A stretch of 64,000 nt of DNA. It comes from Butyrivibrio sp. INlla18. GTDB lineage: Bacteria; Bacillota; Clostridia; Lachnospirales; Lachnospiraceae. Location of the stretch: NCBI RefSeq assembly GCF_900103635.1, contig NZ_FMXK01000014.1:49189-113188 (forward strand). Reading direction: 5' to 3'. How positions within the stretch are numbered: the stretch's first letter is position 1; every line of letters begins with the position of its first letter. The translations under genes were made by a program, and so were the position numbers. Positions 17,259-25,636 of the stretch are shown here, one piece after another. The notes under the pieces were generated by a model that saw nothing but the letters and a program-made list of their open reading frames with translations, was not told where the DNA came from and ran no database searches.

Positions 17259-18501
17259 CGTACTTTTCTCCAGTATCGCCATTTATAAGCTTTAGGATAT
17301 CTATTGTCACATAAAGATACGCTGCCACGTAGAAAAGTGACACTACCGGCATATTTATAAGGTCACCTGCTCTAAACAAGGTCCTAGCATAAACTGCAAG
17401 GGAGCAGATATTTGCAATGAACATTGGCCACAGGATCTTTTTCCTTAAAAGGATTGCAAAAGGAGTTAACAGGAGCAGCACTGAATAGTCGTATCTTTCG
17501 TGCATTCCAGGAAGGAGCACAACGCAGGTCCAGGCTGTCCAGATTGCAAGATAAAGAACTGTTCTCTTATCAAGATTGTCCTTTTTCCTGTAGCAGGTAA
17601 AGGTAATGATGATAAACACTGCAAAAGTCAGCATGATAGCAGCTGTTGAAAGAAGGCTGTCATAATCATCAAGACCTAAATTATATAGATTTGGGAAAAA
17701 TGAGACCATTCCGTACCCCTCAGAATCAAGTTCCTTTGTCTGATAAAGGTATGAAAGGTAGGTTCTCCTAAGGCCATTACCGCAGAGAACTTCTGGAAGT
17801 CCCGCTATCAGATAAATTGTAGGGATCCACAAAAACTCCAAAATGCTAAAGCTGTTCCTAGCCTGTGAGTCCTTGACCACTTTGTCATAGCTATGGAATC
17901 CCTCAGTAATGTAGAGGATGATCAACACCGGCAAAAAGATCACAGACTGAAGCTTTACTGCAAAAGCAACTCCATACCAGATGAAGGATGCTCTGTAGTG
18001 CTGCTTTAACATATGGTAAATGGATATCAATATAAAACAAGTATAGATGGAATCCACCTGCTTCCAAAGAGAGCCGTTAAAGGCAACAAATGGAAGGAAA
18101 AGTGTAGCAACTCCTGCAAACATAGAGTGGTGCTTGCGTCCTGTAAGGACATAGAAGATTCCAAAAATAGAACATGCAGATAGCATCTCGCAAACATAGG
18201 TCACTACTGAAAGTGGAATCCATGGTTCCACAGGAAGGAGACTACAAAGAGCATACAGCACATTAAGTGGAACATAATAGTCACCAATGGCGTTACCAAG
18301 GCCTTTGATGATGCCATTTTGCCTATAAAAATCCACCCAGGGCTTGTAATAGCTCTCATAATCAGGAGAAAGAGTTGTCTCTGATGCAAACTCACATCTG
18401 ATGGCTGTTGCAGCAAAGATCATAGCGAGCATGCAGATCTCAAAGAGATATTTACTTATTAGATTTTTGATAAACTTATCAATTCCTAATTCTTTCTTCA
18501 T
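17248..18501 (-). CDS. GT-C-type membrane mannosyltransferase-like protein
   Basis: 417 residues, about ten membrane segments. The first external loop holds S-P-D-Y-E-S-Y-Y-K-P-W, and a later stretch has P-G-M-H-E-R-Y-D-Y. That Met-His-Glu-Arg motif after a long hydrophobic region resembles GT87/PIG-M-like and other polyprenyl-phosphate-dependent GT-C enzymes. An AAAGGTG site precedes the ATG. The gene begins ten bases after manC, which suggests a mannose or GDP-mannose-derived sugar, but that link rests on position only. Confidence 0.75.
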   Translation of the reverse strand: MKKELGIDKFIKNLISKYLFEICMLAMIFAATAIRCEFASETTLSPDYESYYKPWVDFYRQNGIIKGLGNAIGDYYVPLNVLYALCSLLPVEPWIPLSVVTYVCEMLSACSIFGIFYVLTGRKHHSMFAGVATLFLPFVAFNGSLWKQVDSIYTCFILISIYHMLKQHYRASFIWYGVAFAVKLQSVIFLPVLIILYITEGFHSYDKVVKDSQARNSFSILEFLWIPTIYLIAGLPEVLCGNGLRRTYLSYLYQTKELDSEGYGMVSFFPNLYNLGLDDYDSLLSTAAIMLTFAVFIIITFTCYRKKDNLDKRTVLYLAIWTAWTCVVLLPGMHERYDYSVLLLLTPFAILLRKKILWPMFIANICSLAVYARTLFRAGDLINMPVVSLFYVAAYLYVTIDILKLINGDTGEKYGEA

Positions 18502-18511
18502 AGGGGCACCT

Positions 18512-19834
18512 TTACACTGGGAAATCGTACTTGATCTTATCCTCTACACTTATCTCTTTTCCTACCTGTACTTCGTTGAGTACAAGTTCAGTTTTAGCAA
18601 TAACTGTATGTTTCTGGCCAGCTTTGATAGAGATTACATCTCCGGCCTTCACGTCTTTTTTGACATCATCAAGGATCACTGTTCCCTCGCCGCTCATAAC
18701 GGTCCACACTTCGTCTCTGTGCTCGTGGCTGTGATAGTGAAGTCTGTGGTCTGGCAGTAGAACTACTCTGATGACCAAAGCTTCTGGCTGAACATCAACA
18801 ACTGTAAATGATCCCCAGGATTTCTCGGCGTATCTGATGTGCTGGGTAAGTCTCTCAACATAAGGCTTGATAAAGCTTGATCTACCCTTATCTGCAACGA
18901 GGATACCATCGTTCGATGCAGCAACTACCATATCCTTGAGACCCATTGCAATGATAGGAATGTTGAGTTCGTTTACAACGTTACTGTTGACGCACTCTTC
19001 GTCCATCTCGCCCTTGCCGATCATGTTCTCATGCATCTCTTCTGCAAAGGTGTTCCATGATCCGATATCCTTCCAGGAGCCTGAATAGCGAACTACTCCG
19101 ATTGAAGTCTCGTGCTCGCCTACTGCGTAATCGAAGCTTATCTTTTTGCAATCTTCATAGTGATCAAAAAGATCCTGATAGTCCTTGAAATCAATGAGCT
19201 CGTGAGCTCTATCGATGATATATCCAAGCTTAAATGCGAAAACGCCGCAGTTCCAAAGAGCGCCTTCATCAATATATTTCTGAGCTGTCTCTACATCAGG
19301 CTTTTCCTTGAAGGCTGAAACCTTGCTGATGTGCTCTGGCTTCTCAGGCTGAATATAGCCATACTTTTCTGATGGGTAGGTTGGCTCAACACCCATGAGG
19401 TTTAAGTTGTAGTCGCCAGACTTTACCATCTTTTCAAGTTCATTGAAGCAATCAAAGTAGCTATCATCAACATATGGATCTACTGGGCAGATGATAACTG
19501 CTTCATCTCTTGATACATGGAGCTTGTCCTGTAAAAAAGCTGCTGCAAGAGCAATAGCTGGAAATGTATCTCTTCTGGTTGGTTCTACACAAACTGAAAC
19601 CTTATCTCCTAGCTGATTGTGAATTGCAGAAACCTGTGACTTACTGGTTGCAATAGTTACAGTTGCGTTTGCGTCAGCTCTTTTGATCTGACCATACACA
19701 CGCTGAACCATAGACTCAAGTTCATCGCCACCTTCAATAGGGTGGAACATCTTTATAAACTGCTTGGATCTAACATCATTTGAAAGTGGCCAAAGTCTCT
19801 TACCACTTCCACCAGACAATAAAACTATATTCAT
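18512..19834 (-). CDS. manC: Mannose-1-phosphate guanylyltransferase with cupin domain
   Basis: Makes GDP-mannose from mannose-1-phosphate and GTP in the cytoplasm. The 440-residue protein starts with the nucleotidyltransferase signature L-L-S-G-G-S-G-K-R-L-W-P-L, then has the F-K-E-K-P-D and W-N-C-G-V-F segments of the family. The last 110 residues form a cupin with H-Y-H-S-H-E-H-R-D-E-V-W, the metal site of type II phosphomannose isomerases, so it may also interconvert fructose-6-P and mannose-6-P. Length is slightly below the usual 460-480. The start has AAAGG upstream, directly after the structured element at 19850-19989, so that element would be the 5' leader. Confidence 0.92.
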   Translation of the reverse strand: MNIVLLSGGSGKRLWPLSNDVRSKQFIKMFHPIEGGDELESMVQRVYGQIKRADANATVTIATSKSQVSAIHNQLGDKVSVCVEPTRRDTFPAIALAAAFLQDKLHVSRDEAVIICPVDPYVDDSYFDCFNELEKMVKSGDYNLNLMGVEPTYPSEKYGYIQPEKPEHISKVSAFKEKPDVETAQKYIDEGALWNCGVFAFKLGYIIDRAHELIDFKDYQDLFDHYEDCKKISFDYAVGEHETSIGVVRYSGSWKDIGSWNTFAEEMHENMIGKGEMDEECVNSNVVNELNIPIIAMGLKDMVVAASNDGILVADKGRSSFIKPYVERLTQHIRYAEKSWGSFTVVDVQPEALVIRVVLLPDHRLHYHSHEHRDEVWTVMSGEGTVILDDVKKDVKAGDVISIKAGQKHTVIAKTELVLNEVQVGKEISVEDKIKYDFPV

Positions 19835-19849
19835 GTAAAACCTTTCTTT

Positions 19850-19989
19850 GGGTTTTCATTTGAATATGGTCATTTGCGGGACGCTCTCGCTCTGTGAAAA
19901 ACGTAGCAGTACTATGGTGCTAAAAAACAGCACCTAAGTACTGACGTTTTTCAAAGCCCTTAAATGATCATATTCCAAATAGAAAACCC
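19850..19989 (-). ncRNA. Structured hairpin element, copy 2, leader of manC
   Basis: A 140-base nested inverted repeat just upstream of manC. The outermost pairs are GGGTTTTC (19850-19857) with GAAAACCC (19982-19989). Next come GAATATGGTCATTT (19862-19875) with AAATGATCATATTC (19962-19975), with a few wobble or mismatch positions. Then GAAAAACGT (19896-19904) pairs with ACGTTTTTC (19944-19952), and an AGTACT-based stem closes on a six-base A/T loop. Against copy 1 at 2692-2807, the stems changed in both arms at several places (AAATTCGT/ACGAATTT versus AAAAACGT/ACGTTTTT; GGTAC/GTACC versus AGTAC/GTACT; GGTGAT/ATCACC versus GGTGCT/AGCACC). AGCGRRAGCGTCC and ACTTAGGTG stayed fixed. It could regulate manC as an attenuator or could be an interspersed palindrome. 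Confidence 0.72.
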
Positions 19990-20038
19990 ATAAATATACT
20001 TTTTCATAAGCTTTTAGAATCAAGTTTTGGCACGCGTT

Positions 20039-20301
20039 TTGGCTTTTTCTAACATTTTACATACTAGTTTTCACCTTTTATACTTGCTTTCTTTCATAGC
20101 CAGCATGCCTTTTTGCTATTTTACAGCTTTTTACATGCTATTTTGAGCTTGTTTTATAAGGTATTGGCATGCCTTTAAGAACTATTCTTGCATTTTGCAT
20201 GCCGGCAAACCTTAATCTTGCTGATTTGGGCATGCCTTTTTCAATTTTTAAAGCAATCCGCATGCCAAGCATCGCCGCTATACATTCTGCAACGCAATGC
20301 C
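20039..20301. repeat. Degenerate repeat of about 64 bp marked by GCATGCC
   Basis: GCATGCC occurs at 20103, 20167, 20197, 20230 and 20260. Near-copies are ACATGCT at 20133 and GCAATGCC at 20294. The spacings alternate around 30 and 33-34, giving units of 63-64 bp (20103, 20167, 20230, 20294). Units begin GCATGCCTTT, and a weaker unit starts near 20040. The region fills most of the gap of about 530 bases between the aminotransferase and manC together with the structured leader. ORFs through it on either strand are products of the repeat. Nothing else is seen here. Confidence 0.55.
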
Positions 20302-20367
20302 AAGCTCTTCTCTGCCGAAACGCATTCCTTAACTTGTTGCCATACACGTTCTCTGCGAAACAGAACG

Positions 20368-21507
20368 TCAACCCTTGAAGCTATTAACAGCCTCGATTAC
20401 GCGCTCCTGCTCTTCTTTGTACATGCCTGTGTACATTGGAAGAGAGATAACTTCGCCCGCATAGCGTTCAGTAATAGGTAAGCTTCCTTCTGGAAGATTG
20501 AGGTAAGCATAAGCTTCTGATCTGTGAGGAGGGATTGGATAGTGGCAGATTGTTGTGATGCCTTTCTCCTCAAGATAAGTCTTGAACTTGTCACGCATGT
20601 TCTCACCTACGAGCTTACCGTTTTCATCAAACTTACTAGGAACTCTAAGAACATACTGGTGCCATACGTTTGTTGAGCCATCGCGGACAACTGGCTTGAT
20701 AACAAGGTCGTTGTTGATGCCATCAGTGTAAACCTTTGCTAGCTCTTCTCTTTCTTTGGTGATCTCATCCATGTGAGTAAGCTTTACTCTAAGAAGTCCA
20801 GCCTGGAGCTCATCAAGTCTTGAGTTAGCACCTACAACCATGTTGTAGTAACGCTTCTCACTACCGTAATTTCTGTAAATTTTCATGAGACGAGCAAGCT
20901 CTGGATCATTGGTTGTAACAGCACCTGCATCGCCGAAAGCACCCATGTTCTTGGATGGATAGAAAGAAAAGCATCCAAAATCGCCAAAGCTTCCTGTAAT
21001 CTGGCCTTTGTGGCATGCGCCATGGGACTGAGCACAGTCCTCAACAAGTCTGAGATTATGTCTCTTACAGATGTCTACGATCTTGGTCATGTTAGCAGCC
21101 TGGCCATAAAGGTGAACAACAAGAACTGCCTTAGTTTTATCTGTGATCTTTTCTTCAATCTTGTCAGCGTCAATCTGATAGTATTCATCAGGCTCAACGA
21201 TTGCTGGTGTTGCGCCGTTGATCGTAATACCCATAACGCTGGCAATGTATGTGTTACCCTGAACGATAACTTCGTCGCCCTCACCGATTCCGAGAACCTT
21301 GAATGCAAGCCAAAGCGCATCAAGTCCGCTGGCAAGTCCAACTGAGTACTTGGTTCCAATGTATTTTGCAAACTCTTCCTCAAAAGCCTCATCCTCTTTG
21401 CCAAGGATGTACCATCCTGAGCGAAGGACTTCAAGAGCCTTCTTTTCATATTCATCCTGATATCTTTCAAAGCCTCTATCCATACGGCTCTGCATAATCT
21501 TATCCAT
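20368..21507 (-). CDS. DegT/DnrJ/EryC1 aminotransferase, FdtB/QdtB-like
   Basis: PLP-dependent sugar aminotransferase of 379 residues, normal length. It has G-L-A-S-G-L-D-A-L near the start, V-E-D-C-A-Q-S-H-G-A (cofactor Asp157 and Gln160), and S-F-Y-P-S-K-N-M-G-A-F-G-D with the PLP lysine K186. The N-D-L...T-N-V-W-H-Q-Y region is also typical. With the ketoisomerase-like gene at 22480-22905 it matches the pathway to dTDP-3-amino-3,6-dideoxy-hexoses (Fuc3N or Qui3N types), converting the 3-keto sugar to the 3-amino sugar. RmlA/RmlB-type genes for the precursor are not in the window. AAAGGCG precedes the ATG. Confidence 0.88.
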   Translation of the reverse strand: MDKIMQSRMDRGFERYQDEYEKKALEVLRSGWYILGKEDEAFEEEFAKYIGTKYSVGLASGLDALWLAFKVLGIGEGDEVIVQGNTYIASVMGITINGATPAIVEPDEYYQIDADKIEEKITDKTKAVLVVHLYGQAANMTKIVDICKRHNLRLVEDCAQSHGACHKGQITGSFGDFGCFSFYPSKNMGAFGDAGAVTTNDPELARLMKIYRNYGSEKRYYNMVVGANSRLDELQAGLLRVKLTHMDEITKEREELAKVYTDGINNDLVIKPVVRDGSTNVWHQYVLRVPSKFDENGKLVGENMRDKFKTYLEEKGITTICHYPIPPHRSEAYAYLNLPEGSLPITERYAGEVISLPMYTGMYKEEQERVIEAVNSFKG

Positions 21508-21534
21508 AACTTTTCGCCTTTCTAAAACTAATTA

Positions 21535-22470
21535 TCAATTCTCATCATCATGTCTTTTCACAACATCAATGATAAATGGAGGACGCTTTCTTGACTCCTC
21601 AAGAGTTCTCCAGATATATTCTCCCAGAATAGAGAGCATGATAAACATAGCACCAAATCCAAAGAGCACAACCGCCATAAGGGACGCATATCCAAGGATA
21701 GGAGTTCCTGTGACAATCTTCTCCCTGATGACCATGATGATTCCAATAAGTGAGCACAGTGCAAAGAAGAAACCAAGTGTAGCCATGCATCTAATTGGGA
21801 AGTATGAAAAGCTCATCATTGAGTCAACAACAAGCTTGATCTTCTTGCCAAGAGTCCAGCGGGACTCACCTACTTCACGGTCCTTTCTGTGGAAGTAGAT
21901 CTTCTCAGTCTTAAAGCCAAGCCACATAACCTGAAGGGTAAGGGATGAGTTCTTTTCATCCATTAGCTTAAGTACTTCGATAGCTTTTCTGTCTACAAGG
22001 TAGCAATCGCAGCCCCCCTGAGGCATATCTTTATTTATTGTCTTTCTGACCAGCCAGTAGTAGCAGCCTGCAAAGAACTTCTTAACAGGGTTCTCATCAC
22101 GCTCACCGCGGATAGCCAGAACAACCTTGTTGCCTCTCTTCCAGCTCTCATAGAGGTCCAGAATAAGTGTTGAATCTTCCTGAAGGTCAGCCTGCTTGGT
22201 AACTGCGCAATCACCGGTACAAACTGAAAGACCTGCAAGGATTGCTGCGTGCTCTCCAAAGTTCCTTGAAAGCTTGGTTGCAACTACGTTAGGATCCTTT
22301 GCTGCGATCTTTTGAATGATCTCCCAGGAATTGTCGCCGGAGCCGTCATCTACAAAAACGATCTCGTAATCCCCGATCTGTCCCAGGATCTTTTCCTTCA
22401 TGTCATCATATAACATCTCCAGAGTATCAGAATTCCAATAAACCGGAATAACAATAGATATCTTACTCAT
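21535..22470 (-). CDS. GT2 glycosyltransferase, GtrB/ArnC-like
   Basis: 311 residues. The GT-A domain (about 1-220) has I-V-I-P-V-Y-W-N, a V-F-V-D-D-G-S-G-D-N-S-W loop and a K-Q-A-D-L-Q-E-D metal motif. Two membrane helices (about 230-285) follow, then a basic tail. The family loads undecaprenyl phosphate with a sugar. It lies between the aminotransferase and ketoisomerase genes, so its donor may be the amino sugar made by them; this is an inference from position. A formyl- or acetyltransferase for that amino sugar is not apparent nearby. Confidence 0.9.
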   Translation of the reverse strand: MSKISIVIPVYWNSDTLEMLYDDMKEKILGQIGDYEIVFVDDGSGDNSWEIIQKIAAKDPNVVATKLSRNFGEHAAILAGLSVCTGDCAVTKQADLQEDSTLILDLYESWKRGNKVVLAIRGERDENPVKKFFAGCYYWLVRKTINKDMPQGGCDCYLVDRKAIEVLKLMDEKNSSLTLQVMWLGFKTEKIYFHRKDREVGESRWTLGKKIKLVVDSMMSFSYFPIRCMATLGFFFALCSLIGIIMVIREKIVTGTPILGYASLMAVVLFGFGAMFIMLSILGEYIWRTLEESRKRPPFIIDVVKRHDDEN

Positions 22471-22479
22471 AATAATCCC

Positions 22480-22905
22480 TTAATTTTCTCCCTTTTTGAT
22501 CTCTTCTATAAATTCATCGTAATCACGAAGATACTCGCTATCGATGTAGTGCTCACTAGCCAGAACCAAAAGAACTGAATCAGGAGAAAAGTCGTACATT
22601 TCCTTCCACACCATTGGTCCAAGATACAGGCCCATTCTAGGCTTGTCCAGTACCACGATCTCTTTTTTGTGGCCATCATCCACAAGAACCTTACTGCTAC
22701 CGCTGACATTGATCAAAACGAACTTAGTGTAGCGGTTTGCGTGCATGCCTCGTCTGATATCCGGGTCAGAACCTGACATGTAAAAGACTCTTCTGATGTC
22801 GAAAGGAATATCAAAGCCTGAACCTTCTGCAACAACAAGGTTTCCTCTCTCATCGCCGTATTCCTTGAACTCCAATAGCTTGTATGGTTCTTTAATTTCC
22901 TGCAT
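22480..22905 (-). CDS. Sugar 3,4-ketoisomerase-like cupin (FdtA/QdtA family)
   Basis: 141 residues, full length for FdtA/QdtA/WxcM-C cupins that isomerise dTDP-4-keto-6-deoxyglucose to the 3-keto sugar. Visible family features are D-E-R-G-N-L near the start, R-R-V-F-Y, R-R-G-M-H-A-N-R (51-58), L-V-D-D-G, and G-L-Y-L-G-P-M-V-W-K-E-M-Y-D-F. The usual H-A-H is H-A-N here, so one of the two active-site histidines of FdtA/QdtA (H55 kept, N57 instead of the second) is replaced. Activity may differ or be shifted. The gene lies one GT2 away from the FdtB-like aminotransferase. Confidence 0.85.
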   Translation of the reverse strand: MQEIKEPYKLLEFKEYGDERGNLVVAEGSGFDIPFDIRRVFYMSGSDPDIRRGMHANRYTKFVLINVSGSSKVLVDDGHKKEIVVLDKPRMGLYLGPMVWKEMYDFSPDSVLLVLASEHYIDSEYLRDYDEFIEEIKKGEN

Positions 22906-22916
22906 TACCTAATTCC

Positions 22917-24521
22917 TCATTCCTCTTCATTCTCATTAAATATATAAAGCTTATCTTTGTAGTAATAATCTGCCGTTGCGTAGTTTGTCCACTCACCTGC
23001 ATCATAGGTTATATCCTGGTAAAAGAGCATTTCTGGACGGACAGTATGTGGCTCAAGTATGGCTTCTTTTACTGAATCATCCTTAAGAATTGCAAGCCTT
23101 TCCATATTTTCTGCACGATATTTGGACGCATCTCCACTCATTATATCATTAAGTGCCGATGTGGCACAGTAATAGACTCTCTCAGGAATCATGCAGAGTC
23201 CAGAACCAAGAGCAATGAAAACTATGCATATAGCTATCATCATGGATGATGTATGTGAAAAGAGCTTGCTACCGCCCTTATCTTCATGGTTATCAGCTCC
23301 TGCAACACTGCTACCGCCAGCTCCCAGGATGTGCTGCCTCATCCACGCCGTAAAATAAAACATCACAAGGCTCATCATAAACACAAACTCAAAAAATGCC
23401 AGAGCCCGTAGCCTTCCTGCATCAAAGTTAGAAACCGCATAGATTGGCGGCGTAACATTTGATGAAACCATAAGGAAAGCAAAAAGTCCAAACATGATCG
23501 GATGCTCTAATCTCTGTTTAAGCCCCTCAGCAAGCTTCCAGCAAATAGGAATAAGGAGTACAAAGGCTACCAGGATCTCCCATCTCATCATCTGATTTAT
23601 CATTACATCAAAGGTTGAATACAGTGATAAAAAAACTGCTTTTATAGGTCCTGTCTGATTAGTCTCCTGGGCTCTTGTAGCAATTCCCGGAGCAAAGCAG
23701 GCAAATCCAAAACCAATAAGATTAAGCAGCGTTGGAATCCAGATAAATCCAAAGCTCTTTTGCTGTGCTTCAGTCACGCCTTCCAACTTGAAGGAGCTCT
23801 TTTTCACAAACCTTATCATGATCAGTAGGAAAAGAGCTATCACTGAGCAGATTGCAAGTTCAAGAGCTGTAAGGTAATTGGCTCCGCCCATGAAAAAGCC
23901 CCAGATACTAGCCCAGATGAGCTTTCTCTTTCTAGATCTCTCGTCTTCATCGTAAATAGATCTAAGAAGAAGTCCCAACCAGAAAAATGCCATTCCAAAA
24001 GTAAAGGTATAGTTAATGGCTCCAGCGTACCAATAGAAGGCTTCTACGCGGATGCCTTCTCCGTGAATGCACTGAACCATAACTGTTAAAACGATCATCC
24101 TTACTATATTCGTAAGGTCTTTATCCAGCTTCCATACTCGTACAAACAGGGCGTCAAAAAAGTAGCACACGCCGAAAGTAAGCATTCCTAGAATAATAAA
24201 GGGAGTCAAAACATAAAAGCCTTCACCAAATATTCCAGGACAAATGCATGTGAGCATTATAGAAAAGAAGTATCCTTCATAATTTGAATACACGTAATAT
24301 GACTTCTGAAGCCATACTCCTAAGGTTCCAAGTAAATTACCTGTTTCCACAAAATAGTGATGAGGCTGCATAGCCATTGAGAAATCATCAGCTGACGGGA
24401 AATCATAGAATCCCAAAACAAGCATAGGAATAAGGCTCAGTACATATATGCATGTAAAAAAGATACTGAGCTTTTTGGCATCAAACTTAATATTCCACTT
24501 GGGAGTTTCATAACTAAACAT
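22917..24521 (-). CDS. DUF6056-like polytopic membrane protein
   Basis: 534 residues with about eleven membrane segments. The first external loop has F-P-S-A-D-D-F-S, the acidic pair typical of this group. Later loops contain F-Y-W-Y-A-G-A-I-N-Y and a C-F-A-P-G segment. I place it in DUF6056 with the proteins at 34721-36211, 47365-48753 and 55101-56351; a GT-C-like transfer is likely but unproven. The start is set at the ATG at 24519-24521, which shares its A with the TAA stop of the epimerase (TAATG) and has AGAGGT upstream. An ATG eight codons earlier lies before that site. Confidence 0.78.
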   Translation of the reverse strand: MFSYETPKWNIKFDAKKLSIFFTCIYVLSLIPMLVLGFYDFPSADDFSMAMQPHHYFVETGNLLGTLGVWLQKSYYVYSNYEGYFFSIMLTCICPGIFGEGFYVLTPFIILGMLTFGVCYFFDALFVRVWKLDKDLTNIVRMIVLTVMVQCIHGEGIRVEAFYWYAGAINYTFTFGMAFFWLGLLLRSIYDEDERSRKRKLIWASIWGFFMGGANYLTALELAICSVIALFLLIMIRFVKKSSFKLEGVTEAQQKSFGFIWIPTLLNLIGFGFACFAPGIATRAQETNQTGPIKAVFLSLYSTFDVMINQMMRWEILVAFVLLIPICWKLAEGLKQRLEHPIMFGLFAFLMVSSNVTPPIYAVSNFDAGRLRALAFFEFVFMMSLVMFYFTAWMRQHILGAGGSSVAGADNHEDKGGSKLFSHTSSMMIAICIVFIALGSGLCMIPERVYYCATSALNDIMSGDASKYRAENMERLAILKDDSVKEAILEPHTVRPEMLFYQDITYDAGEWTNYATADYYYKDKLYIFNENEEE

Positions 24522-25615
24522 TAACAGTAAACCTCTTTGTACCATTTAGCAAAAGCTCTAAGGCCGTCGCGAAGTGGTGTTGCTGGCTTAAATCCAAAAT
24601 CTTCCTGTAAAGCTGTGACGTCAGCATAGGTAACCTCAACGTCGCCAGGCTGCATAGGTACAAGCTCCTTGTGAGCTTCAAAGTCATAATCCTGTGGCAG
24701 AACTCCTGCACTTATAAGCTCCTGCTGTAAGATATCCACGAAATCAAGGAGATTAACAGGATCATTATTTCCGATGTTGTAAACCTTGTATTTAACACCA
24801 TTCTCGTTTTCTGCTGGTGCTACCTGCATTACGTTTACAACGCCCTTTACGATATCATCAACGTAGGTGAAGTCTCTTTTGCAATTACCATAGTTAAAGA
24901 TCTTGATCTTGTCGCCATTTACAAGCTTATTGGTAAATCCAAAGTAGGCCATATCTGGTCTTCCAGCAGGTCCATAAACTGTAAAGAAGCGAAGACCTGT
25001 TGAAGGAATTCCGTAGAGCTTAGAATATGCGTGAGCAAGGAGCTCGTTGGACTTCTTGGTTGCAGCATAAAGAGATACTGGATTATCAACCTTGTCCTCT
25101 ACGCTGTAAGGAATCTTCTTATTGCTGCCGTAAACGCTGGAGCTTGAAGCATAAACAAGGTGTTCAACTCCCTTGTAGTCTGAATTTGCATCAGACTTAA
25201 CTGCGTCGTATGAGTGACGACACGCCTCAAGGATGTTGTAGAATCCAATAAGATTAGCCTCAATATATGCGTCAGGGTTCTCTATTGAGTAGCGCACACC
25301 TGCCTGTGCAGCAAGGTTAACTACTACTTCTGGTTTAAAGTCGCTAAACAGATTATCAATCAAATCTCTATCAGCAATGCTACCTCTAACAAAGTCAAAT
25401 TCACCACTTTCAGATGAATCTGCTAAAGCTTCGACCTCTTTTAATCTGTCATTCTTAATCTTTGGATCATAGTAATCATTCATATTATCAATTCCATAAA
25501 TATGAATGTTCTTAAACTCTTTCAACAGCTCTTTACACAGGTTAGAACCAATAAATCCCGCCGCACCTGTTACTAATACTCTTTTTCCATTTAAATCAAT
25601 ATTCTTATCTAACAT
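24521..25615 (-). CDS. NAD-dependent UDP-sugar epimerase (UDP-glucuronate 4-epimerase-like)
   Basis: 364 residues, extended short-chain dehydrogenase fold. It has G-A-A-G-F-I-G (17-23) for NAD, D-N-M-N-D-Y-Y-D-P after the second strand, A-A-Q-A-G-V-R-Y-S-I-E-N-P, S-S-V-Y-G and catalytic L-Y-A-A-T-K-K. The N-D-Y-Y-D-P and A-G-V-R-Y-S pattern is that of UDP-glucuronate 4-epimerases (Cap1J/LpsL type) rather than GalE. It would supply UDP-galacturonate. I start at the ATG at 25613-25615 with a purine-rich AAGAAAG upstream; an in-frame GTG six codons earlier is possible. Its stop overlaps the next start (TAATG). Confidence 0.87.
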   Translation of the reverse strand: MLDKNIDLNGKRVLVTGAAGFIGSNLCKELLKEFKNIHIYGIDNMNDYYDPKIKNDRLKEVEALADSSESGEFDFVRGSIADRDLIDNLFSDFKPEVVVNLAAQAGVRYSIENPDAYIEANLIGFYNILEACRHSYDAVKSDANSDYKGVEHLVYASSSSVYGSNKKIPYSVEDKVDNPVSLYAATKKSNELLAHAYSKLYGIPSTGLRFFTVYGPAGRPDMAYFGFTNKLVNGDKIKIFNYGNCKRDFTYVDDIVKGVVNVMQVAPAENENGVKYKVYNIGNNDPVNLLDFVDILQQELISAGVLPQDYDFEAHKELVPMQPGDVEVTYADVTALQEDFGFKPATPLRDGLRAFAKWYKEVYC

Positions 25616-25636
25616 ATCTACACTTTCTTGCACTCT

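Noticed and set aside
20138..20371. A 77-residue minus-strand ORF, and overlapping plus-strand ORFs at 20169-20481
   Set aside because: They run through the GCATGCC repeats, which create the repeated GM/GMP residues. The minus ORF starts at a TTG overlapping the aminotransferase stop, has no ribosome site and resembles no protein.
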